Shown: piece by piece, positions 1 to 11,399 of the stretch
Layout: each line of letters starts with the position of its first letter
Position numbering within the stretch: the first letter of the stretch is position 1
Assembly (NCBI GenBank): GCA_021399435.1
Contig: JAJTUP010000080.1
Span: 124,001-188,000 of the forward strand
Direction of reading: 5' to 3'
DNA: 64,000 nucleotides
Source: Diaporthe sp. PMI_573
Taxonomy: Eukaryota > Ascomycota > Sordariomycetes > Diaporthales > Diaporthaceae
Translations under genes and position numbers: made by a program
The notes under the pieces: generated by a model
Databases searched by the model: none
Told to the model about the DNA's origin: nothing
Seen by the model: the letters and a program-made list of their open reading frames with translations, nothing else

Positions 1-120
1 CTTTTCCTAATATCTGTGTAATCTATTATATAGTAGCATATAATACTTTTTTGAAAAAATGAATTAGGGATAACAGGATAAAGCGAGAGTTGTTGCCGTT
101 CTTATTGACAAATTAACCTT

Positions 121-431
121 AGACTTAACACGGACTCTGTCAATATCCATCTTGGTAGACCTGCAGCTTTTTGGCTTCGATGTATCAAAGGAACCTAATG
201 TTGAGGGAGGAGGTTGCTTCGCCTAGATCCTTAATCCCGTATTTTCTGTGTACTCCTGTTGTGAATTTGTTAACTTGTCGACGGTATTTGCGTTGTGTAG
301 CTGTATTCAGAACAATTAACCTGACTTTGGCCTCGAAGTTATTAGTTGGTTGTATTACGACAAAAGATTTGGTTGGCTTGATTGATGTGAATTGCAATCA
401 ATATTTCGTTGCTTGGTTGATAAAATCATGA
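121..431 (-). mobile_element. Decayed Copia-type reverse transcriptase fragment
   Basis: Read on the minus strand, the translation around 160-260 contains the KDLGEA stretch, an NIRF-like segment and then IEAKKLQVYQDGY. This follows the order DLGE...LGI...KKL.L.QD.YI seen downstream of the YVDD site in Copia (RVT_2) reverse transcriptases. Stop codons break the frame at about 184, 142 and 403, so this is a relic rather than an active element. No LTR, integrase or RNase H segment is seen, and the element may continue to the left of the window. The identification rests on a short motif only. Confidence 0.5.
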
Positions 432-1026
432 GCCCCCACATCAACTACGGGTATCCTTAGCCTATATAATGGTGAGGTTGGCCAAAGTTGTCGGAACTTT
501 TGCAAGGCACTGTGCTTTTTCGGGAATACCACAATGCGGGTTCCGGCTGGACGACGCCCAGTCCACCTCAGACATGCTGCGGCAACCAAAACATTACATG
601 ATCGTCGTTCCGTCGTTGTGCCTGTCCGACTCCAACCAGCCCCTCCAGCAGCTTCGGCACGCTTAATGCGCCGCAAGCTCCGAAGATCCATTGAACAGCG
701 CACTCCCTCCAGGGCTTGCTCGGGTCTGTTCGCACATCCTCGGCTCCGTCATCCGTCGGCGTTGCGGAAGCAGTGCGGCAGGACCAATAAGCTCGGGGTG
801 TATCATGGAACACCGAATACGCGTATCCGAGGCTCAATACGAGGCTCAATACGAGTACGTGAAGCTCCTCGGTGGCAAGTGGGAGCGGAGTGACCGCGGG
901 GTCGGTGCCCCAAGTAAGGAGCACGTGTTGTATCAGGTTTAAATAAGAGATCCTAGGATCCAGACATGTTGATTCAGTTTCTTCATATGTCCAAGGACAT
1001 CACTACTCTCCGCAAGGTCGCCCAGA
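432..1026. other. Intergenic upstream of P450-1
   Basis: No convincing gene is seen. Several overlapping open frames on both strands lack recognisable motifs. A 12-bp unit (GAGGCTCAATAC) is directly duplicated at about 831-854. The last part is the likely promoter and 5' leader of the P450 that starts at 1027. Confidence 0.5.
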
Positions 1027-3021
1027 ATGTCGATGCCGGATCTTTCTGACCAGAACGCCACAGCTGGCGCTGCGATAAACAGCAGCCTGCTGGTCGGTGT
1101 GGTCAACCGATGGCCCATGCACGCAATCGCGCTCCTCACCTGCGTCGCCGCCTTTCTGGTGCAGGCTGCGTTCAAGAGTGACGGCTGGGCGGGCATCCCC
1201 ATGGTCGGTACAGAATATGGAGGGCCAGCCGCTCGGAGGAACAAGTTCATGCAGGGGGAGTCCAAAAGCCTCTACCTGAACGGGTACAGGAAGGTAGGTG
1301 TGAGCTGACGAGCTGCCTCTTGGGTACAAGACTGACTGGTTCTGCGTGCAGTTCAAGGAGACGCCCTTTCAAATTACCACAGCAAACAGTAAGCTCCATC
1401 GCCATGTGACGTACCTTTGAGCTCTGAAGCTGAGCCGATACAGAAAAACCGAACATCGTTATCCCACCCAAGTTCATGAGTGAACTCAAGAAGCTCCCGG
1501 ACGACGTTCTGAGCTTTGGTAAAGCTATTGAGGATGTTAGTCGACATCCCAAGCATGCTTGATGGTGAAATCTCACGACTAACAAATGGCAACAGTCCCT
1601 TCACACCTATTATACCGGGATGGGTTCCAATATCGAACTGCTGCCCCATACTGTCAAGACTGCGCTAACACCCGCTCTTGGTACGTGTCCAGAAGCTCAC
1701 CTCTGAAACCCTGAAGTAGCCGCTTACACACGCATCTGCACAGGCCGACTCAATCCCATTGTCGCGGACGAAGTTGCCGATGCCCTCCGCTCAGAGCTTC
1801 CTCAGTCGGGCAGCTGGGCAGCAGTGAAGATCATGGAAAAGATCATGCGCGTTGTTGCCATAGCCTCCGGTCGCGTCTTTGTCGGCCCCGAGCTCTGCCG
1901 CAACGAAGACTATCTTGGCGTCTCTGTCAACTACACTCTCGACTTATTAGAGGCAGTCAACGCTGTTTCAGGAATCTATCCGTGGTTCCGTTTCTTCCTC
2001 GCAGCCAGAACACCAGAGGTCAAGAAAGTGAGACAAAGCATTGACGATGCTGACAAGGTCCTAAGACCGGTGGTGACAGCAAGACGAGAGGCCGCAAGGA
2101 ACATCGACTACCAGAAGCCCGACGACATGCTGCAGTGGATCATGGATTCACAGTCCAAGTTCGGCCAGAAAAATGACAGGGAGCTTGCCCGTATCCAACT
2201 TAACACCAGCTTTGCTGCCATTCATACTACCACAGTTACCGCTACAAATGCGTAGGTTGATCGTCAATCAAGCTCTATGACAGACAGAGACTAATCAGAG
2301 TTCAAGAATTTACACATTGGCTGCGATGCCCGACTTGGTTGTAATGTTACGCGAGGAGGTCCAGTCCGCTCTTGCTGAAAGTGACGGAGTCTTCAACAGC
2401 AGCGCGCTGCAAAACATGAAGAAGCTCGACAGTTTCCTAAAAGAGAATGAGAGATACTACGCGCTCGGGTCTAGTAAGCTGCCTGTATCTTCTCACCAGG
2501 AGATTACTAACAATCCTCATTAGCCTCGTTCCAGCGAAAGGTTCTCAAGCCATTTTCTCTTTCCAACGGCCAAGTCATCCCGGCAGGGGCCATATTAGAA
2601 CTACCAGCCATCGGCATCAGCAACGACGAGGAATTCTTTCCAGATCACGACAAATTCGATGCCCTGCGATCCTACAAGTTACGACAGGCAAAGACTCAGC
2701 TGGAGAAAGGAACCAAGCAGGCCGAGGCCGTTGCTAACGCGCAATTCGTTAGCGTAGGGCCGACGAGTTTGACGTTTGGTTACGGCCGCCATGCATGCCC
2801 AGGGCGGTTCTTCGCCGTTAACGAGATCAAGATGATTATAGCGGTGCTTCTGACTAAGTATGATATGAAGAATGTAGGCACCGAGAGATACGCGAACTTG
2901 GAATACGGAGAGATTGTAAGTCTTGCTCCCGGTCCAGTGTGGTTTGAAATAACATAACTCATTAACTATAAAAAAGATCCAACCAGACCCCGAGAGAGAT
3001 ATCCTATTGAGGAGACTGTAG
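1027..3021 (+). CDS. Cytochrome P450 (P450-1), ent-kaurene oxidase-like fungal family
   Basis: A membrane-bound monooxygenase of the fungal terpenoid-type P450 group. The model has eight exons: 1027-1293, 1352-1388, 1444-1535, 1596-1680, 1744-2251, 2301-2473, 2524-2915 and 2977-3021, giving about 532 residues. An N-terminal hydrophobic segment lies near residues 24-47. The I-helix reads FAAIHTTT, the K-helix ExxR is ENER, and the haem loop is FGYGRHACPG with the Cys ligand. The protein ends in a PDPERD-like tail typical of this family. It resembles P450-3 (25741-27830) and P450-4 in the same window, so it may belong to the triterpenoid pathway, although a transporter and other ordinary genes separate it from the core. 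All introns keep frame, so it appears functional. The substrate is not known. Confidence 0.85.
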
Positions 3022-4229
3022 GAAACATAGCGAGTTAGGTAGGTAGAGGGAATTGAAAGAGTATGGGATCGGTCTGGACGTGGAGGTAACGAGGGCTTGG
3101 AGATGGGCTCGTACCCCAACACAACATAGAAAGATTGTGACGATCTCCTCAGGTGGTGTGCAATTGATAAATCACTTCCATGTTGTCCATTATCCCTAGT
3201 AGTGTCAATGTGTGGTTGTGGAGTGAAACATGCTTAGCGTGCCGGCTTCGGCTTCACTTGCTATTCGGTGACATACTTGCAAAAGAAGGCTGTGACAGAA
3301 GTTATTCGTGGTTGTTCCTTGAGCGCATGAAGCAAAATTAAGACACACTTGATTCATACACAGGAAGATACAGGTTCGAGGCCGTTTAACGTGGGTACCC
3401 AGGAGTTCCGGAGATAAGAAATAAAAGTCCACAAATCTGGCACTTTGAGTACCAATGACGACAAATGCCCGACAGAGAGAGGCCACGGGATTTGAACATG
3501 TTTTGTTGTAATTACTATCCCAATTCGCGCCAGAAGAGATTTTCTCCTATGTCGATTCACTTTTGACGTCGTACGGGGACTATGTAGCCGGTCTTTGATG
3601 CGCATCCGTACATTACCAGCCCCCCGCCCCCCGTTAGGTGGTTTCGTTTTTAATCCGTGTACGTACCCTTCATACAGTGGTGCAGCGTGTCATAGCAAAG
3701 GGATTGATGGGGTTGATGAGCATACGGGATGTGGCTGGCGATACGCCCCCAGCAGTGGATGATTCAATCAAATGACAATCTCGGAGACAAGCAGAAAAGG
3801 GACCCGTTCTAACATTAGACAGAGTCGATTTGACATGGAAACGATGTGATCCTATTTATCACATAATCTACAGATGGCCGGGCCATTTTCAAAGGGCCAT
3901 GGTGGCCCGCAAATGCAGTCTAAATCGAAAGAACACAAGGCCAACAACGCATGGCCTTCCAACCAGCACAGCTCTATGCCATGTGTAAGATCAATGCACG
4001 CCCGAATCTGGCGTTGACCCCCAAAAAAATAAAACACCCGGAAAGTCTATACCAGTCATGAGCAACATCCCGAACTGCTCTCCGTAATGACTCTTTACCC
4101 ATCATGTGCTCCCGTTGAATCATTGCCCCTTCTCTTCCGTTTGACCGTCCCCGGCGTGAACCCAGCCTCAATCAAAACGCCGACCCGAGAAGCGAGACCC
4201 CCAGACGACAATAGTTTATATGCGCCAAC
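3022..4229. other. Intergenic
   Basis: Holds the 3' ends of the convergent P450-1 and transporter genes. The open frames here are short and show no recognisable motif. Nothing else is seen. Confidence 0.5.
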
Positions 4230-6009
4230 TTAGGCCGCGGGCGTCGTCGCGACGGTCGCGGGCATGTGCAGGCTCGGCCAGAAGATGAAGGCCGCGAAGA
4301 GGATGGCCCCAAAGACCATGAAGCCCATGGCACCCTTGGCGCGAGCGGGGTGGTTCTGTCGCATAGTGGCCAGGGAGAGGCGCGCATCGACAAACGTGGA
4401 CTGGATCTTCTCGGCACCGAGCTTGTAGTAGCAGAGACCGGCGAGGGCGATCGAGTAGCCGAAGTACTGCTGGAGGGTGACGGGGTCCATGAAGATGACA
4501 AGGGAGGCGATGACGAGAAGAATGTCCTTGAGGATACCAGACATGGTGAGGACAACGGCAGAAGTCTTGCCGATCTATAGGGCGATACGGGGTCAGTAAC
4601 GCTGAGGAGATTTTGGGGGTCGAGGCTGTGATTGGGGGGGGGTCTACATACCAGGAAGACCACAGACACGTTGAGCAGGAAGGCAACGAAGGCGTTGGCA
4701 AGGAGGGTGAAGATGCCGACGCTATAGATGTCGCCCATGGTCATGCGAGGGATCTCAACGATCAGGGTGACGACGCCGTTGATGACAGCGCAAGCCGGGG
4801 CGTAGTAGTAGAGGGAAACGAGCGGGTCCATCTTGAACTCGGCGGAGCTCAACATGCGCTGGATCATGACGAGGCGTAGAGCCTCGAAGACGATACCGCT
4901 ACACTGGTCTGCAGGACACAAAACACACACGGTCAGCGGGGGCCCTGATGTGACAGAAACTAGCCAGGGAGAGAGAGATGACAGTCACGTACAGACGAAG
5001 CCGACCAGGTCGAACTTGATCTCGCCAAAGGAAGCGATAACGACACCGAGGACAATGATACCGACGTTTCCAAGCACCTTCATGTTTGGAGGGGCAATGC
5101 CGAAGGCCCAGGTGGCGAACAGGGTGACGACGGCGTTGGTGGCCTTGAGCATCTGGATGAAGGAGACGGACAGGTACAGGTAGGCGACGTTGCCGCAGAT
5201 CAGAGACAAGCTGAACATGATACCGATAGGGACGATGGCGCGCCTGGGAGGTGGGCAGTATTAGCATCGACCCTGCTGCCTATGTACAGTCCCGACGGCG
5301 CGGGCCGGGGCACAACTCACATGTAGGTCTGGGAGGTCATCGGGACCTTGTGTCGAGAGTCGAGGGTGGAGGTGCACTTGGCCATGATCTGGGTCATGGT
5401 GGTGGCGAAGACCATATGCCATGTCGTCAGGAAGAGCGCTGTCACACCAGTCATGTCAATTGAGGTTCTCCCGGTCTCAAATGCGAGCTGCCGGTCTCGC
5501 GGGTTCGGAGGATGGAGGTCTTACGGAAGTCTGTACGATGAGGATGTCTTGTTAGCGGTTGCAACTTGTACGATTGGGGGAAGATACGAGACAGCTTGTC
5601 TCGCAAGGCAGGGCACGCAATTGCGGTCGGGGGACTTACTAAATTCTGCGGTTGCCAGAACCCACTTGTTGAAGATGATAACACCGGAGCTGCAAGCAAT
5701 CCAGACACTGTACGAAGATCAATCAATTAGTCCTGCAGTTCAAGTTGTGCGCGCAGAGGCCATCGTAGTCGCCATCCCCAGCGTCGCCACCGACACCACT
5801 TCCACCTCGACCACCACACCAAAGACGTGGGGCTCTGTCGGTTGGAGTGCTGAGCTTCTTTATGGCGGGGTCACGTACCCGATGTAGACAGCCGGGTGAA
5901 GGCCGCTGGGCTTGGGAGCAGGAGGAGCAGCGTCTTGTCGGAGGACACCGCCCTCGAGCTTCCTCTCCTCCTCACCCGAGTCCCGCTGGTTTTCCTTTGT
6001 CGCAGACAT
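4230..6009 (-). CDS. Triose-phosphate/nucleotide-sugar transporter family protein (DMT superfamily)
   Basis: A polytopic membrane carrier of the TPT/SLC35 type, probably exchanging sugar phosphates or nucleotide sugars across Golgi or ER membranes. The model has seven exons: 6009-5879, 5707-5640, 5530-5525, 5438-5321, 5243-4993, 4908-4652 and 4574-4230, giving 391 residues. Family hallmarks are IIFNKW, LTTWHM, RAIVPIG, SLSLICGN and MLKATNAVVTL in the first half, then EALRLVMIQ and GILKDILLV. About ten hydrophobic segments follow an acidic, charged N-terminus of roughly 38 residues. Exon 3 is only 6 nt. Its two residues restore the F-N-F-P spacing expected before LTTWH, and skipping it would keep frame. 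The start ATG at 6009 follows a pyrimidine-rich leader on the minus strand. It is probably a housekeeping flank gene and not part of the clusters. Confidence 0.88.
5525..5530 (-). other. 6-nt micro-exon of the transporter gene
   Basis: On the minus strand the six bases ACTTCC lie between an acceptor ending in GTACAG and a donor GTAAGACC. Joined to neighbours ending in A (5640) and starting with CG (5438) they give Asn-Phe-Pro. This matches the conserved F-x-[FY]-P before the LTTWH stretch. Because the length is two codons, an isoform without it stays in frame. Confidence 0.7.
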
Positions 6010-6519
6010 TGTGGGAGTCGAGACGAGACGAGGCGATTCGATTCGGATCGGGTCGAGTCGAGTCGTCGATGAGGAATTAGGGGCCGTCAAGAGGTACGAA
6101 CCAACACCAGGTGGACGAACGACAAGAGTCGAGCGAAGGTGCAAGCAGCTGGTTCGTGGAGAAGATGACGGGCTGGAGGGGGAGGCGAGAGGCCAGAGGA
6201 CTGACTAAAAGGGCGGACGAGGTAAAAGAGGGAGAGGAGAAAAAAGAATAGAAGAAAAAAATTCGGACGCCCTATGGAGACGAGCAAATTGATGACGATA
6301 TTGGAGGAGGTGTGTTGGTGTGTTGGTTCTGTAACCTGTGGACGAGTCGAGTCGAGGGGTCCCAGAAGATGGAGCCCAAAAAGGAGATTGGGATCTGTCG
6401 TCTGCCTCTTTCAGGAGAAAATTGGATAAGAAGCCGACAGGATTTGGGGTGCAAGGGTCTTGTTGCTTGTGGTTGGTCAAAGGGAAGGAGAGGACAGGTG
6501 TGGTGTGTGGTTGGTTGAT

Positions 6520-6546
6520 GCAGACTGCAGACTGCAGACTGCAGCA
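6520..6546. repeat. 7-bp tandem repeat (GCAGACT)
   Basis: Three to four copies of a 7-bp unit that contain overlapping CTGCAG sites. Non-coding, upstream of the transporter. Confidence 0.8.
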
Positions 6547-7104
6547 CTGACTGACGGCCCTGCAGGCTGCTCAGTGCTCACAGAAGAAAAGAAATTTAGC
6601 CGAAACGGCACGTCATCAAGGCGGTTTCGCAGTGGTGCCAAAATTAACGGAGCAATCAAAATGAGGGACAGGGGAGGAAGGAGGGAGATGCGGGAGGAGA
6701 CGGGGGAGGAGACAGGGCAGGGGCCGGTAAAAAACAGGGCAGGGGCCATGGACCAAGCATGCAGGGCGGCAGGGGCAACTAGCAGGGGGAGCTGCGGCGG
6801 CAGGTGAGGATCGGCCATGGCACCGTGGCAAAGCCGGGAAGGTGCTGACGGGGGAAACAGGCTGGCCTGGGCAAGGCCTGGACTGGCAGGAAGGAAACAG
6901 TTGCTGGCTTCTGGTTGACTGCACGTGGGGGTTTCCACCGCCTGCCCCTTCTGTCGCGCAACGGATTATCAGCGGTGTGCATGGTTCGCATGGCTCGGCA
7001 GGGAGGCAGAAAAAAAGGAAAGCATGCAGCTGCAGCACATTAACATGGATCCACCAAGCCCGGCAGTGGTGATGATAGTGCCCCTTTTTACACACGCATG
7101 TCAC

Positions 7105-7146
7105 TCAATCTCTCAATCTCAATCTCAATCTCAATATCAATATCCC
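7105..7146. repeat. Short tandem repeat (CTCAAT)
   Basis: A 6-bp unit, CTCAAT, repeated about six times and degrading to ATCAAT at its right end. Non-coding microsatellite. Confidence 0.85.
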
Positions 7147-7678
7147 ATCACTCCATTCTGAGGTGAGGCATTGAACTACTAGATTAGTCTAGGTCCTGTA
7201 TTAGATACTGTATGTACTACAGTAGACCACCTCGTGGTTGTCTGGAGTACAGTAATGCCCAGGCGCGTCATCAACAAGCTAGACTATTTCTTTTTATATA
7301 TACTAAGCGGTACTAAGTAGTACATGGCATATGCAGTGGACGGGGCCTGAGACCCTGAAATTTGGCCTAGGCGGAAACAACCGCGAATCTTCATTTCATC
7401 TCGTCTCGGTTTTTTCACTTTGTATCTTTCCACCCTGTTCAGACAGTCTCCTCCTTCTCCGGACCCTGCCACATGTCACTTTCTGCTTCGTCTGACAGGT
7501 CAGCCATTGGGCGTCACTGTGACTGCAACGTATATAATTATCACTGGATATTGCTTCAAACTGTGCTTGTCAATCTCTAGGTTACTGCTGGCCGGGTCAG
7601 ACCATGAAATGTGGCCCAAGGTGGCGTTGCCCCTCCTCCGTCTGTCTCGGCCTCAGCTCGTTCGTCAACAACCCCACG

Positions 7679-7720
7679 CCCACTTCCACTTCCATTTCCA
7701 CTTCCATTTCCACTTCCTCA
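7679..7720. repeat. Short tandem repeat (CCACTT/CCATTT)
   Basis: Alternating CCACTT and CCATTT hexamers, about six units. Pyrimidine-rich and non-coding. Confidence 0.8.
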
Positions 7721-8610
7721 CCCGCACCTTTGTCCGCGAGGCTCCACCTGCGCAGGGCAAGTAACCTTGGAACCAGTTGACGTTAGTCTGCAGTGTTGTG
7801 TGTCTACTGCGTGGTACCATCGTGTCGTGTCCGCACCCGGACAATCAGCCCTGTGCGACGACTCGTCCCGGCAGCCGGGTCGCACCCCGGCCGTATGAAT
7901 CCCCATCTGTCGTTGGCTCAGCCCGCCTGGAATAATATAAGCTTTGTGGAGGCCACGGCCTCAGATCTGGCCCGAGAGGCTTGTCCCGTTGTAGCTCTCC
8001 CTCGAGCTAACAATCATGGCCCTCCTTTTTTTGCATGCATGTAATCCTTGGGAGCTGTGGCCTCCATGTGCCTGGCCTAGTCAGAGGTGCCAGAGAACTG
8101 TCAATCCTCTCATGACTGTCTGTTGCTCTCTCCCCCGCCTCGGCTAATCGAGGCTCGCGGCCGGCTTGCTCAAGTGCTCAACCCCGAGGAGAAGTACCAG
8201 CCAGGTGTCCCGGGTTGGGCAATAACCCTGCACTGTTCCACACACTGGTCCGCAGGCCAGAGGCGAGCTCCGCGCCCGCCCTTCCATGTACGATATTATG
8301 CGCCTTGAGATGGATGACCTTGCACATGTGCACGTTCCCGCACCGGCTGCGGCCCGGAGTGATGGTGGTTATTATGTGGTGGGTTCATCAGTGCTCATCC
8401 GAGATCGACCACACCTGCACCTGAGTAGAAGCTGAAGGGACTTGAAATAATTCCGCGTGTCTAAATAAATAGGGTACCCATCCCAGGCCTTCTTCTCGTC
8501 ATTCCACTAGCCCTGCATCCCCGTACCCATCCAAATGTTGGATCTCTGTGGGTCGGACGGAGCAGTTCCCGGACACGTGAGGCACCCTCGGACCATGCTC
8601 AGGTCTCAAG

Positions 8611-9312
8611 TCATCCACCGTCCCAAGACCTTGACCGAGGTACTTGATCCAACACGTTGATGCCACTCTCCCAACCCTCCCGCCACCACTTCTCCTTCAC
8701 ACACACCATCCTGACCCCCCCGCCCAGCATCTGACCAAGCTCCCCGGCCCAGTGGGCGGGGATATCCCCGTGGATCCTGAGGCTCTCAAGATGCGGCGCC
8801 CCCGCCACGGCCCTGAACAGCCGCTTCTCCATCCTGTCCTCGTGCTGGGCCAGGAACCCAACCCGTGTCGCCGCCGATGGACTCCTCCTCGGCTCCCAGT
8901 CGATCACCAGTTCCTTCAACCCCTCCGCGGACTCCAGCACGTGGGCAAAGAACTTGACCCACGTGTTCCAGTTAGCATGTTCCATCGCCACGTGGAAGAC
9001 GAGCCTTCTTAGCCTCGGGATGTTCAATGTCCCGTGGACGGCGAGGCCGATCCTCTTCCCGTGCTCAAACATGCATGCCCGCAAGATGGCCTCCTCTTGG
9101 ACCCTGGATCGCAGCTCGGTATATGCCCGCTTGCATGTCAGCATCAGGGCCGGTAGTGGTCTGGTGAAGGGCTGTTCCAATACGAAAACGTAGAAGGGTC
9201 TGCTGCTGAACTCGAAGTCGTTATAACCGAACGTCAAAGCGAAGGAGTAAATGACCTCACGAATCTCTCCAGGAAGTTCGAAGAGTGGAGAACCGGCCTG
9301 GTTGTCACTCAT
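8611..9312 (-). CDS. F-box-like/2EXR-type fungal protein
   Basis: A 233-residue protein. Residues 9-25 contain FELPGEIREVIYSFAL, the short N-terminal helix pattern of fungal F-box-like (2EXR) proteins. After it come an LTCKRAY segment and leucine-rich stretches such as LRRLVFHVAMEHANW and LKELVIDW. This layout is common in large fungal families whose precise role is unknown; they may present targets to SCF ubiquitin ligases. The ATG at 9312 is chosen because it starts MSDNQAG just before the motif. An in-frame ATG at 9336 would add eight residues (MCCCLSIK). No intron is needed. Confidence 0.6.
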   Translation of the reverse strand: MSDNQAGSPLFELPGEIREVIYSFALTFGYNDFEFSSRPFYVFVLEQPFTRPLPALMLTCKRAYTELRSRVQEEAILRACMFEHGKRIGLAVHGTLNIPRLRRLVFHVAMEHANWNTWVKFFAHVLESAEGLKELVIDWEPRRSPSAATRVGFLAQHEDRMEKRLFRAVAGAPHLESLRIHGDIPAHWAGELGQMLGGGVRMVCVKEKWWREGWESGINVLDQVPRSRSWDGG

Positions 9313-9773
9313 TTTGATGGACAGGCAGCAGCACAACCTTCACGCCGTCGAAGGGTTTGGGGGAATTTGAATCTTGACTGCACATGTGTCCGACATAAAA
9401 TCATACCAGTTATTGCGGGGGATCCTTTCTTCAAATAAGTGCACCGTCTCCTCTCGAGTAAGATGATGCTGACAAACAGATGCAAATGTATCCTCGAGAA
9501 AACAAAACAGTTGCCTGGGCAGTAAGCAATCGCTAGCCCCAATTCGACGCTGGAATATGTTTCTGCCTGGCGCTCGCACGAGGCAGAAGCATTCAAGGTT
9601 CTAGCAGCGGACCACAGTGGCCAGGGATTAATTCTTATCTTTGCCAGATCTGTTTGGAATCAAGTTAGACTTTCCGCTTGATAGTAAAGACACGGGAATC
9701 TTTCGGGCCTTGCTGTATGCATGCCGTACCGATGGTTTTGCCACCGTTCTGGGTACAGTGCAACTGGCTTCTT
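9313..9773. other. Intergenic
   Basis: Probable promoter of the F-box-like gene on its right side and the 3' end of the small gene at 9774-10304. Nothing else is recognised. Confidence 0.45.
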
Positions 9774-10304
9774 TTAATCCTCTGTAGGATTAGATATTTG
9801 AAGTGCGGCGCGGTCCGCCGTGGCAGGTGATTGACTCCGGCCAGGCGCAGGTGCTGGCGTCGGGTTCGAAACTGTATTTGCGCCTCTGGATTGCGGGGAG
9901 CCAGAATGACTTCCTTGGCCAGCCATCATTGCAGTACACCCAGTAAGACACTGGTTCAAAGTTAGTTCGTTATATAATACATTCGATCCACGGTAGAGGC
10001 CCGCTATTGTTTTCTACGATTGGTAAAGACGTGGGAATCTACTTACCACGGCGAAAACATTGCTAAGCTCCGCTTTATGGTCCCTGTGCACCTTTTCGAT
10101 TTGTTCAAGTCGATTTGAAATAAAGGCATCCTTTCCATTGACGGCCCATAGGACCTGCTCCTGTCCGATAGCCTCGGTCGTCTCGCGAGCTTTCTTCAGA
10201 CAGGCGTTGATGTTTGGCTTCTTGTCGGGATTCGTTTCTTCCTTAAGAGCTCGCTCGAGAAAGGTGATATAAGACTTGTTTGACATGTTCTTGGGCTGAG
10301 CCAT
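9774..10304 (-). CDS. Small protein, paralogue A of an unknown two-member family
   Basis: Function not recognised. Exon 1 is 10304-10047 and exon 2 is 9950-9774, with an intron at 9951-10046 (GTAAGT...CAG), giving 144 residues. The first 86 residues form a helical domain: FLERALKEE, a conserved INACLKKARE, and LWAVNGKDAF near residues 55-64. The second exon is a Ser/Pro/Ala-rich, probably disordered tail. The gene at 11400-11841 encodes the same domain (IIACLHFARE and LWAVDGIARC), and its intron falls at the matching point. The two therefore arose by local duplication. The tails differ completely. The domain shows no catalytic motif that I know. Confidence 0.6.
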
Positions 10305-11399
10305 AGTTGATAACTTTGCTTGGTAGTGATAGCTTGTAATAGGGTGAGGAACAGGATTTATAAAAAAAAAGTTGAGTTTTGTTACTGGGTTGAAGTGTTT
10401 GAAGTGTTTGGTTTCAATGGAAAGCAGAGAGTCCCAGAACTATGACAGCACGTCAGAAATGTCCAAAAAAAAAAATGCTTGCTGTGCCGCTTTTTATTTT
10501 TGGCCGAGACGATCAGTTGGTGGCTGCGCCACCGGTCCGCCACCCACCGGGTAGAAAAGATTATTGTGGGTGGTTAGCGCGATGCTGGCCGCTGTCCTGC
10601 GCCGAGATGAATGTACTTTATTTCTAGAACCAACAGCCTTCGGCTACATCACAACAAAAGATTCTCCATGTGGCCCGGCCGGGTTTTGCGGCCATTGAAT
10701 CTCTGATGAGGCCTGTTGAGGCCAATGTGTGCGTTCGTGCTTCACGTACATCGTAAATCATGTAGACTCTTGTGATCTCGTGCCCCGATTGTCATTGTAC
10801 ATTCCTCTTGTTGGCTCGTTGTGTATTTGCCTGTTGCATTCGCGTGTGTATCAGACTAACAGACTCGTTAGGCTATGCGAGCGCTATATGTACGTTCGTA
10901 TGGTCCAAGGCCTCATCTCCTGGATCGACCAAGTCGCGCCTGAACGATTGATGCCGCTTCTACATCACCTGCCATACTTTAAGCCTTGCGAGAACAGAAG
11001 TATTAGGGTTTCAGAAACAACTCTATTCTCCACAAGCCCTTTCTGTGCCTCGAACGGGCATCCTCGGCCAGAGCAAGGCCCAAAGACCCAATGTGTTGCG
11101 GGCCATACTCAAGGCTGTTAGTAAAGACAGCTCAAGTAGGCTTGCGGACTCCACTATCAAGCGGCACCACAATACCTTCATGTTCGAACCTCATGGGGGC
11201 TTAAGTAAGATATAATTTACTGAAAACATAAATGGTTGGTATTTTACACCGCTGCCAGCGCTACCCTATACTTGAAAAGAGACCTGCAACAGTGGTGCCG
11301 ACAAACCTTCGCAGCAGAATCCCGCAGCGTGTGTTTCGTGGGTGGTGGTCTGAACAATCCGTGGTACTTCAAGAACGGGAAAGAAGAGGAGGAGAGATT
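10305..11399. other. Intergenic
   Basis: Promoter of paralogue A on the left and the 3' end of paralogue B on the right. Open frames of up to 130 codons exist but none shows a motif or splice structure that I trust. Confidence 0.45.

Larger units (their letters stand above)
6010..8610. other. Long intergenic region with low-complexity tracts
   Basis: About 2.6 kb with no gene that I can support. The left part is the CT-rich leader and promoter of the transporter. Simple repeats occur at 6520-6546, 7105-7146 and 7679-7720. The remaining open frames are short, overlap on both strands and have no recognisable motif. Confidence 0.5.

Noticed and set aside
65..82. TAGGGATAACAGGATAAA resembles the I-SceI homing endonuclease site
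   Set aside because: Two of 18 positions differ and no endonuclease gene or mitochondrial rRNA context is present, so I treat it as chance.
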